A DNA stretch of 64,000 nt from Gossypium raimondii (taxonomy: Eukaryota; Streptophyta; Magnoliopsida; Malvales; Malvaceae), in contig NC_068576.1 of assembly GCF_025698545.1 (NCBI RefSeq), positions 18,856,028 through 18,920,027 on the forward strand, in the 5' to 3' direction. A program made the translations under genes and the position numbers. The notes under the pieces are model-generated. The model saw nothing but the letters and a program-made list of their open reading frames with translations, ran no database searches and was not told where the DNA came from. Shown piece after piece: positions 45,966 to 58,263 of the stretch (position 1 is the first letter of the stretch; each line of letters begins with the position of its first letter).

Positions 45966-47292
45966 TGTTTAGGTTAAAATCTTATCATCTATTTGAGCTA
46001 TAATCTATAAGCCCCAAAACTTAGAACTTTTATAACTTTATACGGTCATTCTGAGGTTGGGGCCATTTTTCCTTTGTTCAGTTGGTGTACTTTTGAATTT
46101 CTCATCACTAAATGTCTAACATGAAATTGCTTGTTTCTCACCCTAGAGTTGTAATATCAAGCCACCTTTTGGTTTTTAGCTTCCAAACAAATCTCAACTT
46201 GCTCTCTCATTTCTTTCAACATATCTAAATTGGCTCGTAATAATGGATCATTTTGTGAAGTATCATAATGAGTAACTTGATGTGTTTGAATACCTATTTC
46301 TGTTGGGATTATTGCCTCTATACAAAACATTAAATTAAACAAAGTCTTACCTATTTTAGTATGGGACGTAATTTTTTGTGGATATCAATAAACTAGATGG
46401 ATACTTACCGATTTTAGTATGAGTCATGGTTCTTAAGGCCCACAATATACCTGCCAATTCTTCTACCTGTGTTCCATTTGTATCGCCTACCTTCTTTTTT
46501 AGTCATTAAAGTAACTTTTTATTGGATGCCTCTGCTTGATCTTTTATTTGTGGAGTTTTGATCGAGCTTTAAGCCAGTGATATATGTAAATTGGAGTAGA
46601 AATCTTTGAACTTCCTTTGAAATTGCGTGCCATTATCGATGATTATAAGATTTGGAATTCCATGACGACATATAATAGACTTCCAAATGAAGTTCAACAT
46701 TTGTTTCCCTGTGATTGTGACTAAACCCTCAACCTCTATCGACTTGGTGAAACATTTAATAACCACAACTATAAACTTTTTTAGGCTACGACCATTAAAA
46801 AATGTCCCAAAATATCGATTCCCAATGTTAAGAAAGGCCACGAACTAGTTATTAACTGAAATGGCTCCATCGGTCTTCTTGGAACTAATGAGAACTTTTG
46901 GCTTGGTTCGCATTTTATAACCAAGTCCACAACATCCTTTTTAACATTGGCTAATAATATCATTGATGGAGAACTTTGCGAGTAAATGTATACGAACTTG
47001 GATGATGTCCACAAATCCCTTAATGTATTTCCTTAAGGAAATAATTTGCTTCTATTAGCATGAGGCATCTAGGAAGGGGTTGAAAATAACCTTTTCTATA
47101 AAGGGTATCATATATCTTTATGTGCCTGTGCATTTTTTCTATTACTAAACTACAGCTTATCGAAGCAAATAATTATAAAGTTCTAACTAATTAGGGGTTA
47201 TTCTACACATACTTGGTTACTTTTTTATGAAGCTTTATTTTTGTTTTCCCATCTTTTGGGAACTCCCCTTTTGCTAGATATTTTATTATTGG
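45966..47292 (-). pseudogene. Tat-like Gypsy integrase (decayed)
   Basis: From the right: zinc-finger end of integrase ('VKKDVVDLVIKCEPSQKF'), the core with 'WPFLTLGIDILGHF', 'GIPNLIIIDNGTQF' (the DNG motif), the C-terminal 'IEAIIPTEIGIQTHQV' with 'LLRANLDMLKEMREQ', and finally 'GKMAPTSE' and 'PYKVIKVLSFGAYRL' near 46000-46070. Stops and frameshifts separate these. Removing the LTR at 47293-52837 reconnects the zinc-finger region to RNase H at 52838 onwards. Confidence 0.85.
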
Positions 47293-47519
47293 TGTAACAC
47301 CCTATATTCAACCCGATCGTCGGGTCCAAGCTACAATGTGTCACATTCATTGCCGAAGCAACTACGATCAAAATATATTCAACTAATATCAATTAACATA
47401 ATACAATTAATATTAGTATATAATATTTCATATAATTATTTTCGGGTTTTATACACTTTAAGAAACCTCTAATGCTAACCCGAGGTCGTATTAGGACTAA
47501 ATTGTAATGTTAACAAAAC

Positions 47520-47665
47520 TTCCAGTTGACATCGTGACGTTGAAAGTTTCTCGTCGTGACGTGACCTACTATTTCAGGCTCGTTACGAAGAGAAAGTTCA
47601 TCGTTGCATCCTGGCCTGGAACTCAAATCTCGTTGTGATGACATTCATTTGACGTCACGACGTCA
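47520..47665. repeat. Module 1 array: GTCGTGACGTGAC type
   Basis: ATCGTGACGTTG, GTCGTGACGTGACC, TCGTTGTGATGAC and GACGTCACGACGTCAC: reiterated CGTGACGTCACG palindromes at the same offset where sister LTRs have CACACG/CGTGTG. Confidence 0.75.
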
Positions 47666-49229
47666 CATATTGTTTCTGCAATTTCTAAATGAATATCAAC
47701 CTAGAACTTTTCAAATTAACTACCAAACACAAACATTTCATATTAAGCCAATATATGTCATTCTCTAGCATTGATTCATGTATTTCACTACCTTATTCAA
47801 CATTTTACTAATGCATCATCACATATAAGTTTACCATTTAGTGCAAATCACTCAAAGCTTATGCATTCTTACCTAAATTCATCAAGGTCATAAACCTTTG
47901 CAGCATTTTACACAATGCAAACCAATTATGTAACACATATACATATTGCACTTATATAATCTATTTCATACATCAACTTCTAGTTCAAAAGTTTACCTAG
48001 ACATGGTTTTAACACCTAAAGACCAATTTAACTAGGTACATGCCAGTTTTTAACAAAATAAAAATATATGAACTTTGTTAAGTTGGGAATCAATTGCTAG
48101 ATGCTGAGATAACCGCTCGATTTATTGAATATCTTTTAAACCTATGCACGGAGAAAACAAACTGTAAGCTGCGCAAATCGCCCAGTGGTAAATCTATTAT
48201 TCAAACCAAAACAATACAAAATTCAAAACGTATACATATAATCAACCTAATTGCAAATCATAGAACAATCATATCTAAGTTCATACCAACATCTTATAGT
48301 TCAATATAGGCATACAAAGCATCATTTGAACATGACAACTTACCAAATACCATTCATATCACATCATACTTAACCAATTCATAATGCTATTACATGTACC
48401 ATTCTTATTTACTTTATAGCATCAACATTTACATATGCAGATATTCAATTTCATTTAAACATTTCAACTACTCCCGAGCCTAATGGTTTTTTCTTATTCA
48501 TTCGGCCCTCAAGCCTCGTTCTCGATTCAATTCACATGTCACAAGTTGCATTTCAATTCCATTTGTCCATTTACGTATCATTTAATAAATTCTTATGTTA
48601 TAACTCTATTAACCAAACACGGTCTCAAAAAAGATACGCAGATCCGTCACCCCGGGTTGCTCAGCAATGATGATGATACATAAGTACTAGGGGTGATCAT
48701 GGGCCGGGCGGCCTGGCCCGACCCGGCCCGACGGCCCGCCCGAAATATGGGAGGGTTTGGGTAAAAATATAGGCCCGAAATATGGGCTTGGGTAAAAAAG
48801 TAGGCCCATTTAGAAAACGGGCCGGGCCTCGGGCAAGACTTTTTGGCCCGGGCCCGGCCCGAAAATAATATATATATTTTTATTTTTTTAAAACATTTCT
48901 TTTTAGTTTGCTTCCCCACTCCCCAGGCCATTTCCCCACAAATTCCTACTGCTCGACTGAAAAGAAATTTTTTTCTCAACCTTCACCTCCGGTCCGGCAC
49001 CAATCCAGTGAATCCACCTCCAGTCCTCCACCGATCCACTTTCGGTCGTCCACGGACCACGGCTCCACCCATTTCCCCCATTTCCCGTTTCCCCTCTTCC
49101 ACAAATCCCTAACCCATGGCTCCACCCATTTCCAAAATCAAAGGTTAGTTTTTTTATTATTTTTTCTTTCTCATGACTATGTTAAATTTCCTGGGGTTTT
49201 GCCATTTTGTGAATAGTTGAAATTTTTAG

Positions 49230-49727
49230 GGAAAGCGGTTGATGTCGGATCACATGAACGAAGCAGTGAATTATATAAAACATTTGGAGAAGAAAGTCAA
49301 GGACCTTGATGCTAAAAGACATGAATCAAGAGAGTGTTTGACTTAGCAAGTGTTGGTTCAAGAACCAAACCATTTCCGCTTCAATTTCACATCATTGTTT
49401 CATAATCCGACCATGTTTGATAGGTATTGAGATCATGTTCCATTGTGGCGTTGAAGACCAAGATTTGTCTTCATCAAGAGTGTTGGCTGTTCTTGTTGAT
49501 GAAGGACTTCATGTTGTTAGTTGTTTTTCTACCAAATCAGAAGAATTTTTGTTTCATAGTACCATCCAAACCGAGGTGGGTTTTGTTTTGTTTTTTGTAG
49601 AAAATAATGTTAGGGTTTTGTTTTACTCATGGAATTTCATTTCATACAGGTTAATGATCCGACAAGTGTTAACATATCAAGGCTGCAACAGAAATTACCC
49701 CAATCTAGTGAAGTAACTAAAAACTAA
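49230..49727 (+). pseudogene. Captured bHLH transcription factor fragment
   Basis: Exon-like piece 1 starts after TTTTTAG at 49230: '[19 protein letters not shown]' and '[12 protein letters not shown]', the second helix and following region of bHLH proteins of the bHLH118/bHLH36-like group. A stop follows at about 49344. Piece 2 (about 49417-49575) gives 'IMFHCGVEDQDLSSSRVLAV' and 'DEGLHVVSCFSTK', the C-terminal domain of the same group. It ends at a GT donor (49576). Piece 3 (49650-49727) gives 'VNDPTSVNISRLQQKL' and a TAA stop. Introns are retained, so capture was at DNA level. The basic region is not found and frames are broken. Confidence 0.82.
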
Positions 49728-50829
49728 CCATTTATGTATCATTTAGGTTTCGTAGGAATTTGATCATTTCACCATTGGCTTATATATATATATATTGACT
49801 TACTGCAGTGTTGGAGTTTTAATGAACATCAATGGAAGGAGAAATTGTTTTTATTTGGAAAATATGTGTATAATAATTTTTTTTTCTAACTAAGCTTCTT
49901 TGTAGGATTGTACTGTTTCATCTTATAAGACCCAAAATGAAAGTGCCAAAGGTAGCAACTTGGTTGGTAAGGTCAATGGTAAGTTAATATATAGATACTG
50001 CATTATTTTGTTTAAAAGTATATATGCATAAAAGTTTCTGTTTGTTGGTTTTTGATAACGATATTGCTGGGAGGGACAATTATAAATCATGAAAAGATTA
50101 GTACCCATGGATCGCATAGTGGTCATGGAAGATCACTTGTGATTACACCGAAAAGTTTCTCTTTAGTTGATTTGAACCTCGAAAGGATTAATCCCCTAAA
50201 AGAACGTAAAACGGTTATAAGAGATACTTTGTGGTTGTCCCGAAAAAGTTTCTCTTGATTTGGAGCAATACTTAGAAGCTTCTATAGGAACTTAATAGAA
50301 ATATGAGCTGTGAAGTGCTTTTGTTGATAGTGTTTTAGTGAATGAACTCAATGCTCCTGCTAGTTTTATACGTATGTTTTCAATTAATTTAACTTTGTTG
50401 GCGACATGTCACATTTTACCCCATCATGAAAGGTTATTCAGTGAGTTGCAAGATGTTATTTGTTAAAATTATTGCTGTTATATTTGTGTTTTTTTATAGT
50501 ATGTTCACAATATGCTCCATTAATTAATATTGTATGAGCTTATAGACCATCACTTACATTATAGTAATTATGTATATGCAGGTGTATATAGATATATATA
50601 TATATATTTCGTCAGTAACTTGAATAATGGGTTAATGTGTGGTGCCGCCAGCCAAGCTAATTAATTGAATACGCACTTACTGTACATACGTACCTATATA
50701 TAAATATATAGTATATGTATAGGAGCCATAAGGATCTTGTGTTGTTTTGATATTCCTCATCTATGTTATGTTTATTCATGAAAATTAAAAGAAGGTTCCA
50801 AGTACATGCTTTGTTGTTATAACAGTGTA

Positions 50830-51070
50830 AATATAAGTTTGATCTATTGTAGTTAAATAACTAGTTTATTATACTGTTTTAATATATTGTTTTAATATCT
50901 TGTTTTAGTATACCGTTATAAATATCTTGTTTTAATATAATGTTTTAATATATTGTTATAAATATACTGTTTTAATATAATGTTTTAGTATCTTGTTATA
51001 AATACTACACCTTAATTATTAATGTAATATACTGGTTTAATATACTGTTATAAAATTTGTAATATACTGT
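50830..51070. repeat. Short-period TATTGTTTTAATATACTG repeat
   Basis: Many degenerate copies of a 20-25 bp A+T-rich unit (TTGTTTTAATAT, CTGTTATAAAT) inside the hAT-like element. Confidence 0.7.
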
Positions 51071-52837
51071 TATAAAATTACTCAATGTTTGAGTTTGTTC
51101 TTCAAATAAGTAATCTTATTTTATTTTTTGTTCATTATATACAAAGAAAATATAAATTGATATTTGATATAATTTTATAACAATTAATTTTAAGTAAAAA
51201 AACGGGCTGGCCGGGCTGGGCTCGGGCCTTATATTTTTCCCCGGGCTGGGCCTAGACAAAATCTCAGGCCCATATTTCGGGCCGGGCCGGGTCGGGCCCG
51301 GGCCTAAGATACGGGCTGAAATTTTTTTCTGGGCCTGGCCCGAGTTCTAATAAGTACATAATGTCATCCCAGATTGCCTAACAACGACGGTTTTCTCATT
51401 TTGAACAATTTGTCACCCAGATTGCCTGGCAACAATGATTTTATGCATGCAATCTACCACTCTAGGTTACCTAGCAATGATGGTTTTCAAATAATAATAT
51501 GACCCTATGGCATGCCAACTATATCCGACTTGGTCTGAATAGTTAATAAGGTAACCAAATTTCCAATTCATTAGAAACATCGTTCAAATAATATTTAATC
51601 ATATCCAAATAATCCATCAATTCATCAAATCATCATATAAACAACATAAATTAACTCAATTTCAAACCAATTATCACATATTAATCAATTCATATAACTT
51701 TCTATTCTGTTCAATTTAGTCATTGTCTTGATATTCAATCTAAACTGTAGGAATTTGATTCAATAATACAAAACGACTCACCTCGAAAATATATGATGTA
51801 AAATAACATGGATATGCAATAATTAAATGGGTTCCAAATCATAAAAATACAAACTAAAACTTTCCCTCTTAACAGTTCTGTGTCAACATTAGATAAATAA
51901 AATCATAAAACATATAATATTATTAAATTCCATTCAAATCAGAACCAATCATGAAATCAAGCATATTTTACAATTTAATCAATTTAGTCCCTAAGCCCGA
52001 GACAAACATAACTTCCAATCCAAAGTTTTGAATTTAAATCTGATTTCACAATTCCTCATTACGAACCTGCTATTTTTTATTCCTACTGAAATTTCGTGTC
52101 AATTTTACATTTTATTCAATTTAGACCAAAATGTACAAAACTATCAATTAAGCTTTACAATTTAGTCCTTTTCTTAAATTAAGATTAATTTCTATTAATT
52201 TAACACCTAAATCATTAAATTCTCACCAATGGCATTTTTCAAAAATTTAACAATTTGACAAATTGGTACACAGGCTAGCTAAATCAAGCTCCCAGACCTA
52301 AAATCTACAAAAATTACAAGAAAATGACCTAAATGAACTTACCAATTTATGGCCAAATGTTTCAAAATTGAAGGGTTTCTTAGGTTCAACAATGGTGATC
52401 AGTTTAGGTGAAGAGTAAAGTGATTTATTTTCTCTTTCTTTCCAACAAAATCACCTATTATATGTAACTTAATGTTTGATTATTTTAGTTAATTATGTTT
52501 TACTTACAATTAATATTAATCTCACTTTTTAAGCTTACGAACATCATACCGTCCACTAAGTCTCAATTAGTTATGGTCAAATTGCTATTTCAGACTTTTG
52601 GTTAATTGAAATTTAAGCCCCAAACTATTTTCTAATTAAAAATCTATAGTGATTGGACTTTACAGTTTTCTCCCTAGGCCCTAATTAATCACAATTTCGG
52701 CTAAATTGACTATCTAAAATTCAATTCACCTATATAACAACTCCATTAATATTTTTATTTAATATTTATGGACTCAATTTATGAAAAAGGATCTTGAAAC
52801 TACAATTTATGGTACCATTGGATACTAGGTTGTTACA

Positions 52838-53350
52838 ATTAGTGTCATTCATGTTTCACCCTCATCAATTTTGTAGACTTGTTGTAGGCAATGGTAACTT
52901 GGGTGTTCTCAATACTCTACCAAGATATTTCCTTTTTCTTGAATCTATAATGATGATGCCAACTTAGAGAGAACATACATTTGAATATTATCTGTCATTG
53001 GTACTAGTTGAATCTCATAAAAGTGGGATTTAGATAGCAGTCTTGAAAGATATTAGAGACCAAAAAAAGTTAGATATATGAAGTCATAAATATGATCATT
53101 GTTCACTAACCCTAACTAATATCCTACAACGTATTATGTGAAGAAACATCTCGGTGAAAAGTATAAATTAACAAATGAATTATGTTTGACCTGATACCAA
53201 GGCATGATATTTTGCTAGAATGGGATTGCGGACTTTATATTATTCAAATAACTGTTTGGCCGCTAGCTGAAAATCTATAATATTTGGAGATATTTGACTG
53301 CCAATCTTTCTGCCAACTTTAACCCCACAACTAGTGCCTCGTACTCCATA
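52838..53350 (-). pseudogene. Tat-like Gypsy RNase H, C-terminal part
   Basis: The minus strand contains 'EIQLVPMTDNIQMYVLSKLA' at about 52955-53015. This corresponds to the end of the RNase H domain before integrase in plant Gypsy pol. It is flanked on both sides by inserted LTRs. Confidence 0.75.
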
Positions 53351-53577
53351 AGTAACACCCCTAATCCGAATCCGTCGCCGGAACAGGGTTACGGAGCATT
53401 ACCAGAGTTTACAAAGACATTTCAGTTCATCTAACATTCATATTAGAAACCAATAAAAATCATACATATTGTCTCTTAAACGAACCCTCGAGGCTTAAAT
53501 TTACACATTAGAAACAAATAGCGACTAAGTCAAAAACTTAGAAAATTTTTCGAAAATATTTAAAATTTTCAACACTG

Positions 53578-53850
53578 CAAGGGTCACACGACCATGTGAC
53601 TCACACGGTTTGGAGACACGCCTATGTCTCAAGCCGTGTGGACATTTGAAATAGGGACACACGACCGTGTCTCAGCCCGTGTCCGTGCCCGTGTGAGTAT
53701 ACTGACTTGGGTCACACAGCCAAGTCACACGCCCATGTACTAGATCATGTGAGCATCCTTTTTTGTGCAAATTTAAGATACAGGGGACACACGACTGTGT
53801 CATCTGGCCGTGTGTCACACACAGTTGAGACACACGCCCGTGTGGATAAA
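53578..53850. repeat. Module 1 array: CACACG / CGTGTG half-sites
   Basis: At least ten half-sites, many as near-perfect palindromes: CACACGACCATGTGAC, CACACGACCGTGTC, GCCCGTGTGAG, CACACGCCCGTGTGG. Offset is about 230-500 bp from the LTR start. Confidence 0.85.
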
Positions 53851-54839
53851 AATAGGTCCTTTTACAAGCCATATTTCTCACCCAATTATATGTCATAATT
53901 AGACATAATTAGACATCCAAAACAAGCTAAAATAAGTGGCTAAACTCAACAAATTACATATAGGCCATCATTAAACAAAATATCTATACATGCCATTATA
54001 ACTAAAATCAAAACATTCGAAAGTACCAATAGAATCGATGGATAGTGTGATACAACTCAGACAAGCTTCCAACCCAATTGAGCTTTCGATAATCTAAAAA
54101 GTTAAGGAAAACAAATGCATAAGCAATGAATGCTTAGTAAGCTCCTATAAACATTAATCATAATACTTCTTTAAAAATATGAAATTTATACATATAAAAA
54201 ATAATCCAATATTGATACCATAATATTGATGAAGTTATATTTAACAACTCATTAAGCGAATAAATCGACAGTATCACATATACATATTATTCCTAGCATA
54301 GTAAGATTTTAAACAACTTTAACTCTTCCAAAATTTCTTTATTTTCATTTTTCTTTACTTTTCACACTCATTCCATATGCATAACACACCAGTCATAAGC
54401 ATATCATTCAACCATAGCTACAAGCTAGTGCATTTAAACATAGACCTTTTTCGAATTAATCACATGATACTCAATTCATAAGAAATTGCATAACTTAAAC
54501 CTTACCACTCTTTCATGAGCACAAGCATATTTGCATTTGAGCACTTACCATTTCAATGCATCTTGTAATTAAACATATTACCATTCAACAAGAAATTTGG
54601 CACTTGCCTAAGGGTCAAACAACAACACTTGTTAGCATACTTGAATATATTTCATATAATTTCAACATCAATAACTTTATTATCTGAACATGTCACACTT
54701 GAATTTATTACTCGTCTCAACTTACATAATTTTCATGTATCAACATATCAAGATATTGATATATATATATACATCTCATGATACATATCATCTTTTATTG
54801 TTTCTTCATATACATATATCTTCCAAGGAAACTCCCGAT

Positions 54840-55015
54840 AACTTGCCATTCGAAGAACGACTTACGAATATGAGTACATCACTTTCAGAAGCCCGAAGGC
54901 TGAACAGAAGCTTATGAGAAGCTTTTGAGAGCTAAACGAAAACCTATTAAGGTTAAACGAAAACTCATATGAGTTAACAGAAACTCGTGACAGTTAAACA
55001 GAAAGTAAACAAGAA
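54840..55015. repeat. Module 2 array: GAAAACYYATNNRRGTTAAACG type
   Basis: CGAAAACCTATTAAGGTTAAA, CGAAAACTCATATGAGTTAACA and AGAAACTCGTGACAGTTAAACA follow each other at about 25-bp spacing, preceded by CAGAAGCTTATGAGAAGCTTTTG. Most units have an internal palindrome. Confidence 0.8.
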
Positions 55016-56089
55016 AGTTCGCAACAAATGCTGAACCTCAATTTACTTGGGTAATTTGCCGGTAATTCATTATTTGCATTTACAATCAATTCATCCTTTG
55101 CCACATAACGACTGTACCCAATCCTGCAGTCCACTCATTTTAATCATTTAATTCAATTTCATAAATTAACAATAATTTTTATTTTCCACAATAGATATGA
55201 ATAAGTACACAATGTTTAACCATACAACTTACCTGGGTTAAATTGTAAAATTTGTAGTAGCTCAGGGACTATTCTGCTGTTTTCCCTTTTTCACTTTTGT
55301 CTACGGGCTCTTGATCTTGTCCTATTGATTTCAATCTTTAACTTGATTTTATCTCTCCTCTAACTTCCATTTTCTTGCTCTCCATAGTCTCCTTATCACT
55401 TTTCTCTCTTAGTGATTATGAAAATTTCTTGAAATTCTAGGTGAAAATGGTGGATTTTTTGTGAAAGGACCAAATTGTAAAGAAAAGAAAATTTCTTTTC
55501 TCTTCTCACGTTGGTAGCATGGAAAGATGAAGAGAATTCTTCATCTTTCTTTCCTTATATACTAAATAAAATAATAATAAAATATAATTAAAAATCAAAT
55601 CAAAATATTAATAAATTAATATTTATTTAATTAATCTAAAATATCACCAATATCATCATTTCTCTTCAAAATTATCTTCCTTACTAAATGACCATTTTGC
55701 CCTTTATGATTCTTCAAAATTCCTCCATTGACTCATCACTTATTTTGGTAAAATTATGATTTAACCCTCATACTTTTTCTACTTATTCAATTTGGTCCTA
55801 ATTCATTAATTTTCTTTAGTTTCTAGATCATTCCACCCTTAAAATATTTGCACTATTGGTCTTTTAACTTTTCATATTTACACTTTAACCATCAAATTTT
55901 GAGTATTTACTCTTGGGATACAAAACTTTTCTCACTTTTACGATTTAGTCTTTTCTTGAATTAATATATCATAATATACTTCCCAATGTTGACATAACTC
56001 AAAATTTCACTTTTGTCATTTTATTTCCTTATTTTACTACATCCGGATAATATCTTACTTTCTTACTATAGTAATTTTCAGGTATTACA

Positions 56090-57691
56090 CCATCGCATTC
56101 TTTGAAATAAAAAAATGAGAAAGTTAAACGGTATTGCCATTCCTCTTTTCCCTTGGAATGTTCTAACAAAATCTTTGATCCTACATTGTTATTTCTAACT
56201 GAACCATCCACATGCAACTTCCATAATTGACTTTGAACCTTTTAAGTTTTGTGGTTCTAAAGAACTTGTCATTACAGGAACCTCATCAAGGGTATCTTCA
56301 AATTAAGTCTCAACAGGAATAGACTCTTGACCCAATAAGTCAACAAAAAAAGTGCATTTTGCTAGGAAGTTTGCTAACACTTGCGCTTTCACTACCCTTC
56401 TTGAAAGAATTCCAATTCAAACTCGCTCAATTTTATTCCCTATTTCATCATGCGATCTTGTAAATCAATTATATTTAAGGTCTCCTTCAAAGAATAATTA
56501 GAGAAAACTATCACTTGGTGAAAATGAAAATACTACTTCAATTTCTTCGTTGTTACTACCAACACAAACTCTAACTTCTCCATCCTAAAATACCTCATCT
56601 TTAAATATTTGAGAACTTTTCTAACATGGTAAACATAGTTTTGCTTTGAACCTTCTTCTTTAACTAATACTGTAGCCACTGTTTCATCCATTCCAGCTAG
56701 ATATAAACACAAAATATCTTTTGACAGAGGTGATGTTAGCAAATGATTCTTAGTCAAATAAAATTTTAATTATTCAAAAGACTTTTAACACTCATTAGTC
56801 CATAAAAAAGAGCTTTTGGGGACTTAAAAATTGTTAATCACTTATCTGCCAACCTCGAGATGAATCTATTGAGGTCAACGGGTTCTCATTGAGGCACTAG
56901 ATTTCTTTCGTATTCTTTGGTGGACTAAGATCCAGTATCGTATTAATTTTCTCTGTATTTACTTCAATGTCCCACTCAAAAATTATAAAACCCAAGAACT
57001 TGCCTACTTGCACTCTAAAAGTGCATTTCTCCGGATTTAATTTCATATTATAGAGTTTGAGAACGTTGAAAACCTATTGCAAATATATGTTTTGTTCTAT
57101 TGACTGGCTCTTAGTCAGCATATCATCCATAAACACTTCCATGTTGCGACCAATTTGATTGTATAAAATCTTATTAAGTAGCCTCTGATAAGTTGCTCTA
57201 GCTTTCTTCAACCTAGGCATAAATTTATAACAAAATAGGTCATCTTCAATTATAAAAGTTGTTTTTTCTTGATCTTCCACAGCCATCTGTATTTGATTAT
57301 ACCTTAAGAAAGCGTCTATGAAACTCATATATTTATGGCCAGTTAAAGCATAAAGTAATTTATTGATGAATAGGAGTGGGAAACTATCATTGGGGCATGC
57401 CTTGTTGAGGTGAGTGAAATCAACACACATCTTTCGTTTCCCATTCAAATTAAGAACTATAACATGTTAGAAAGCCAATCCGAGTATAAGACCTCTTTTA
57501 TGAAGTCTGCTGTGAGGAGATTATGCATCACCTACCTAGTTGCATGAATTTTTATCTCTAGGAACTTCCTTTTCCTTTGCTTAACTAGCCTCGCTTTTGG
57601 GTTCACATTCAAACAGCATTGGATTACCTAAGGATGGATTCTTGATAGGTCCACTACTAACCATGCAAAGACATTTGCATTATTACTCTAA
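56090..57691 (-). pseudogene. Tat-like Gypsy reverse transcriptase and RNase H (N-terminal part)
   Basis: From the right: 'ANVFAW' near 57675, 'LNVNPKARLVKQRKRKF' near 57590, 'KRKMCVDFTHLNKACPND' at about 57430, 'DAFLRYNQIQM', 'ATYQRLLNKIL' and 'VFMDDMLTKS' (the usual YVDD changed to FMDD). RNase H pieces lie at 56757-56533 ('KDILCLYLAGMDETVATVLV', 'YHVRKVLKYLK', 'RMEKL') and near 56215 ('MHVDGSV'). The 'VDFTxLNKACPxDSFPLP' pattern is what I associate with the Tat lineage. Stops are present, but long stretches remain open. Confidence 0.88.
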
Positions 57692-58263
57692 CTACATGTC
57701 TGGTTGGAGGGAATTAACAATGTATTACAGCTCAATTCAGCAGGTCTATCACCAAACCATTGTTTGGTTGATTGTAATACTCTATTACTGCCCGTATTGA
57801 ATATGAGCTTATTTAGGGATAAGGCAGTATACCATTCGGTGCTCTCCCTACTAAATGGGTCATTCAAGGCATCGGTGGAATAACAAATTAGCCTAAGGTT
57901 TCAATTTTACCCTCACAATTCTTGTTTATTTCTCACGTCTGAAGTCCCCAACTGAGATTTTCTTTTCCATGCTTCTACCCTCCACTGTAATCATCAAAAA
58001 ATCCCAAATTCATCTCTTATTCACTTAATTTAAACCCTAAAATAAAATACATGAGCCTATTTGTCAATGTCAATTTGACCTCCCCACTCAACTCGACAAC
58101 CCCTTTCAGTCCCTCTCAGTTTATTGTTTCTTTTTCATTTTTTAAAATCTTTTTGATACTTCATTTTCTTGAGATTAAAAAATATTCATCTTTGAGCATC
58201 ACTTTGAATTTTGTGCCATTTCTGGGTTTTAAGTTGGTTTTCCACATAAAGATTACAATTTTT

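Larger units (their letters stand above)
48688..51349 (+). mobile_element. hAT-like DNA transposon carrying bHLH gene pieces
   Basis: A perfect 8-bp duplication ATAAGTAC (48680-48687 and 51350-51357) flanks 2662 bp. The ends are TAGGGGTGATCATGGGCC and (reverse complement) TAGAACTCGGGCCAGGCCC, with dense GGGCC/GGCCC subterminal repeats at both ends. These are hAT features. No transposase was recognised, so it is non-autonomous. Its interior holds fragments of a host bHLH gene and A+T-rich repeats (50830-51100: 'TATACTGTTTTAATATA' reiterations). Confidence 0.88.
48620..51480. repeat. Module 2 array: CACCCAGATTGCCTAGCAACGATG type, split by the hAT element
   Basis: Units 'CACCCCGGGTTGCTCAGCAATGATG' type occur at about 48648, 51365, 51414 and 51458, with about 45-50 bp between successive units once the hAT is removed. 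Confidence 0.75.
47293..52837 (+). mobile_element. TGTAACACC-type LTR, interrupted by a hAT-like element
   Basis: Begins TGTAACACCCTATATTC and ends GGTTGTTACA. Flanks are ATTGG (47288-47292) and ATTAG (52838-52842), one mismatch. Without the hAT insertion and its 8-bp duplication it is about 2875 bp. It is inserted in the integrase/RNase H junction of the Gypsy relic. Confidence 0.82.
53351..56089 (+). mobile_element. TGTAACACC-type LTR (2739 bp) inside Gypsy RNase H
   Basis: Begins AGTAACACCCCTAATCCG (first T decayed) and ends TTTTCAGGTATTACA. Flanks are CCATA (53346-53350) and CCATC (56090-56094), one mismatch. No coding. Confidence 0.82.

Noticed and set aside
49116..49143. Possible new first exon (MAPPISKIK) spliced to the bHLH piece in the hAT element
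   Set aside because: A GT donor is present, but the phase does not match the 49230 acceptor for the bHLH frame.
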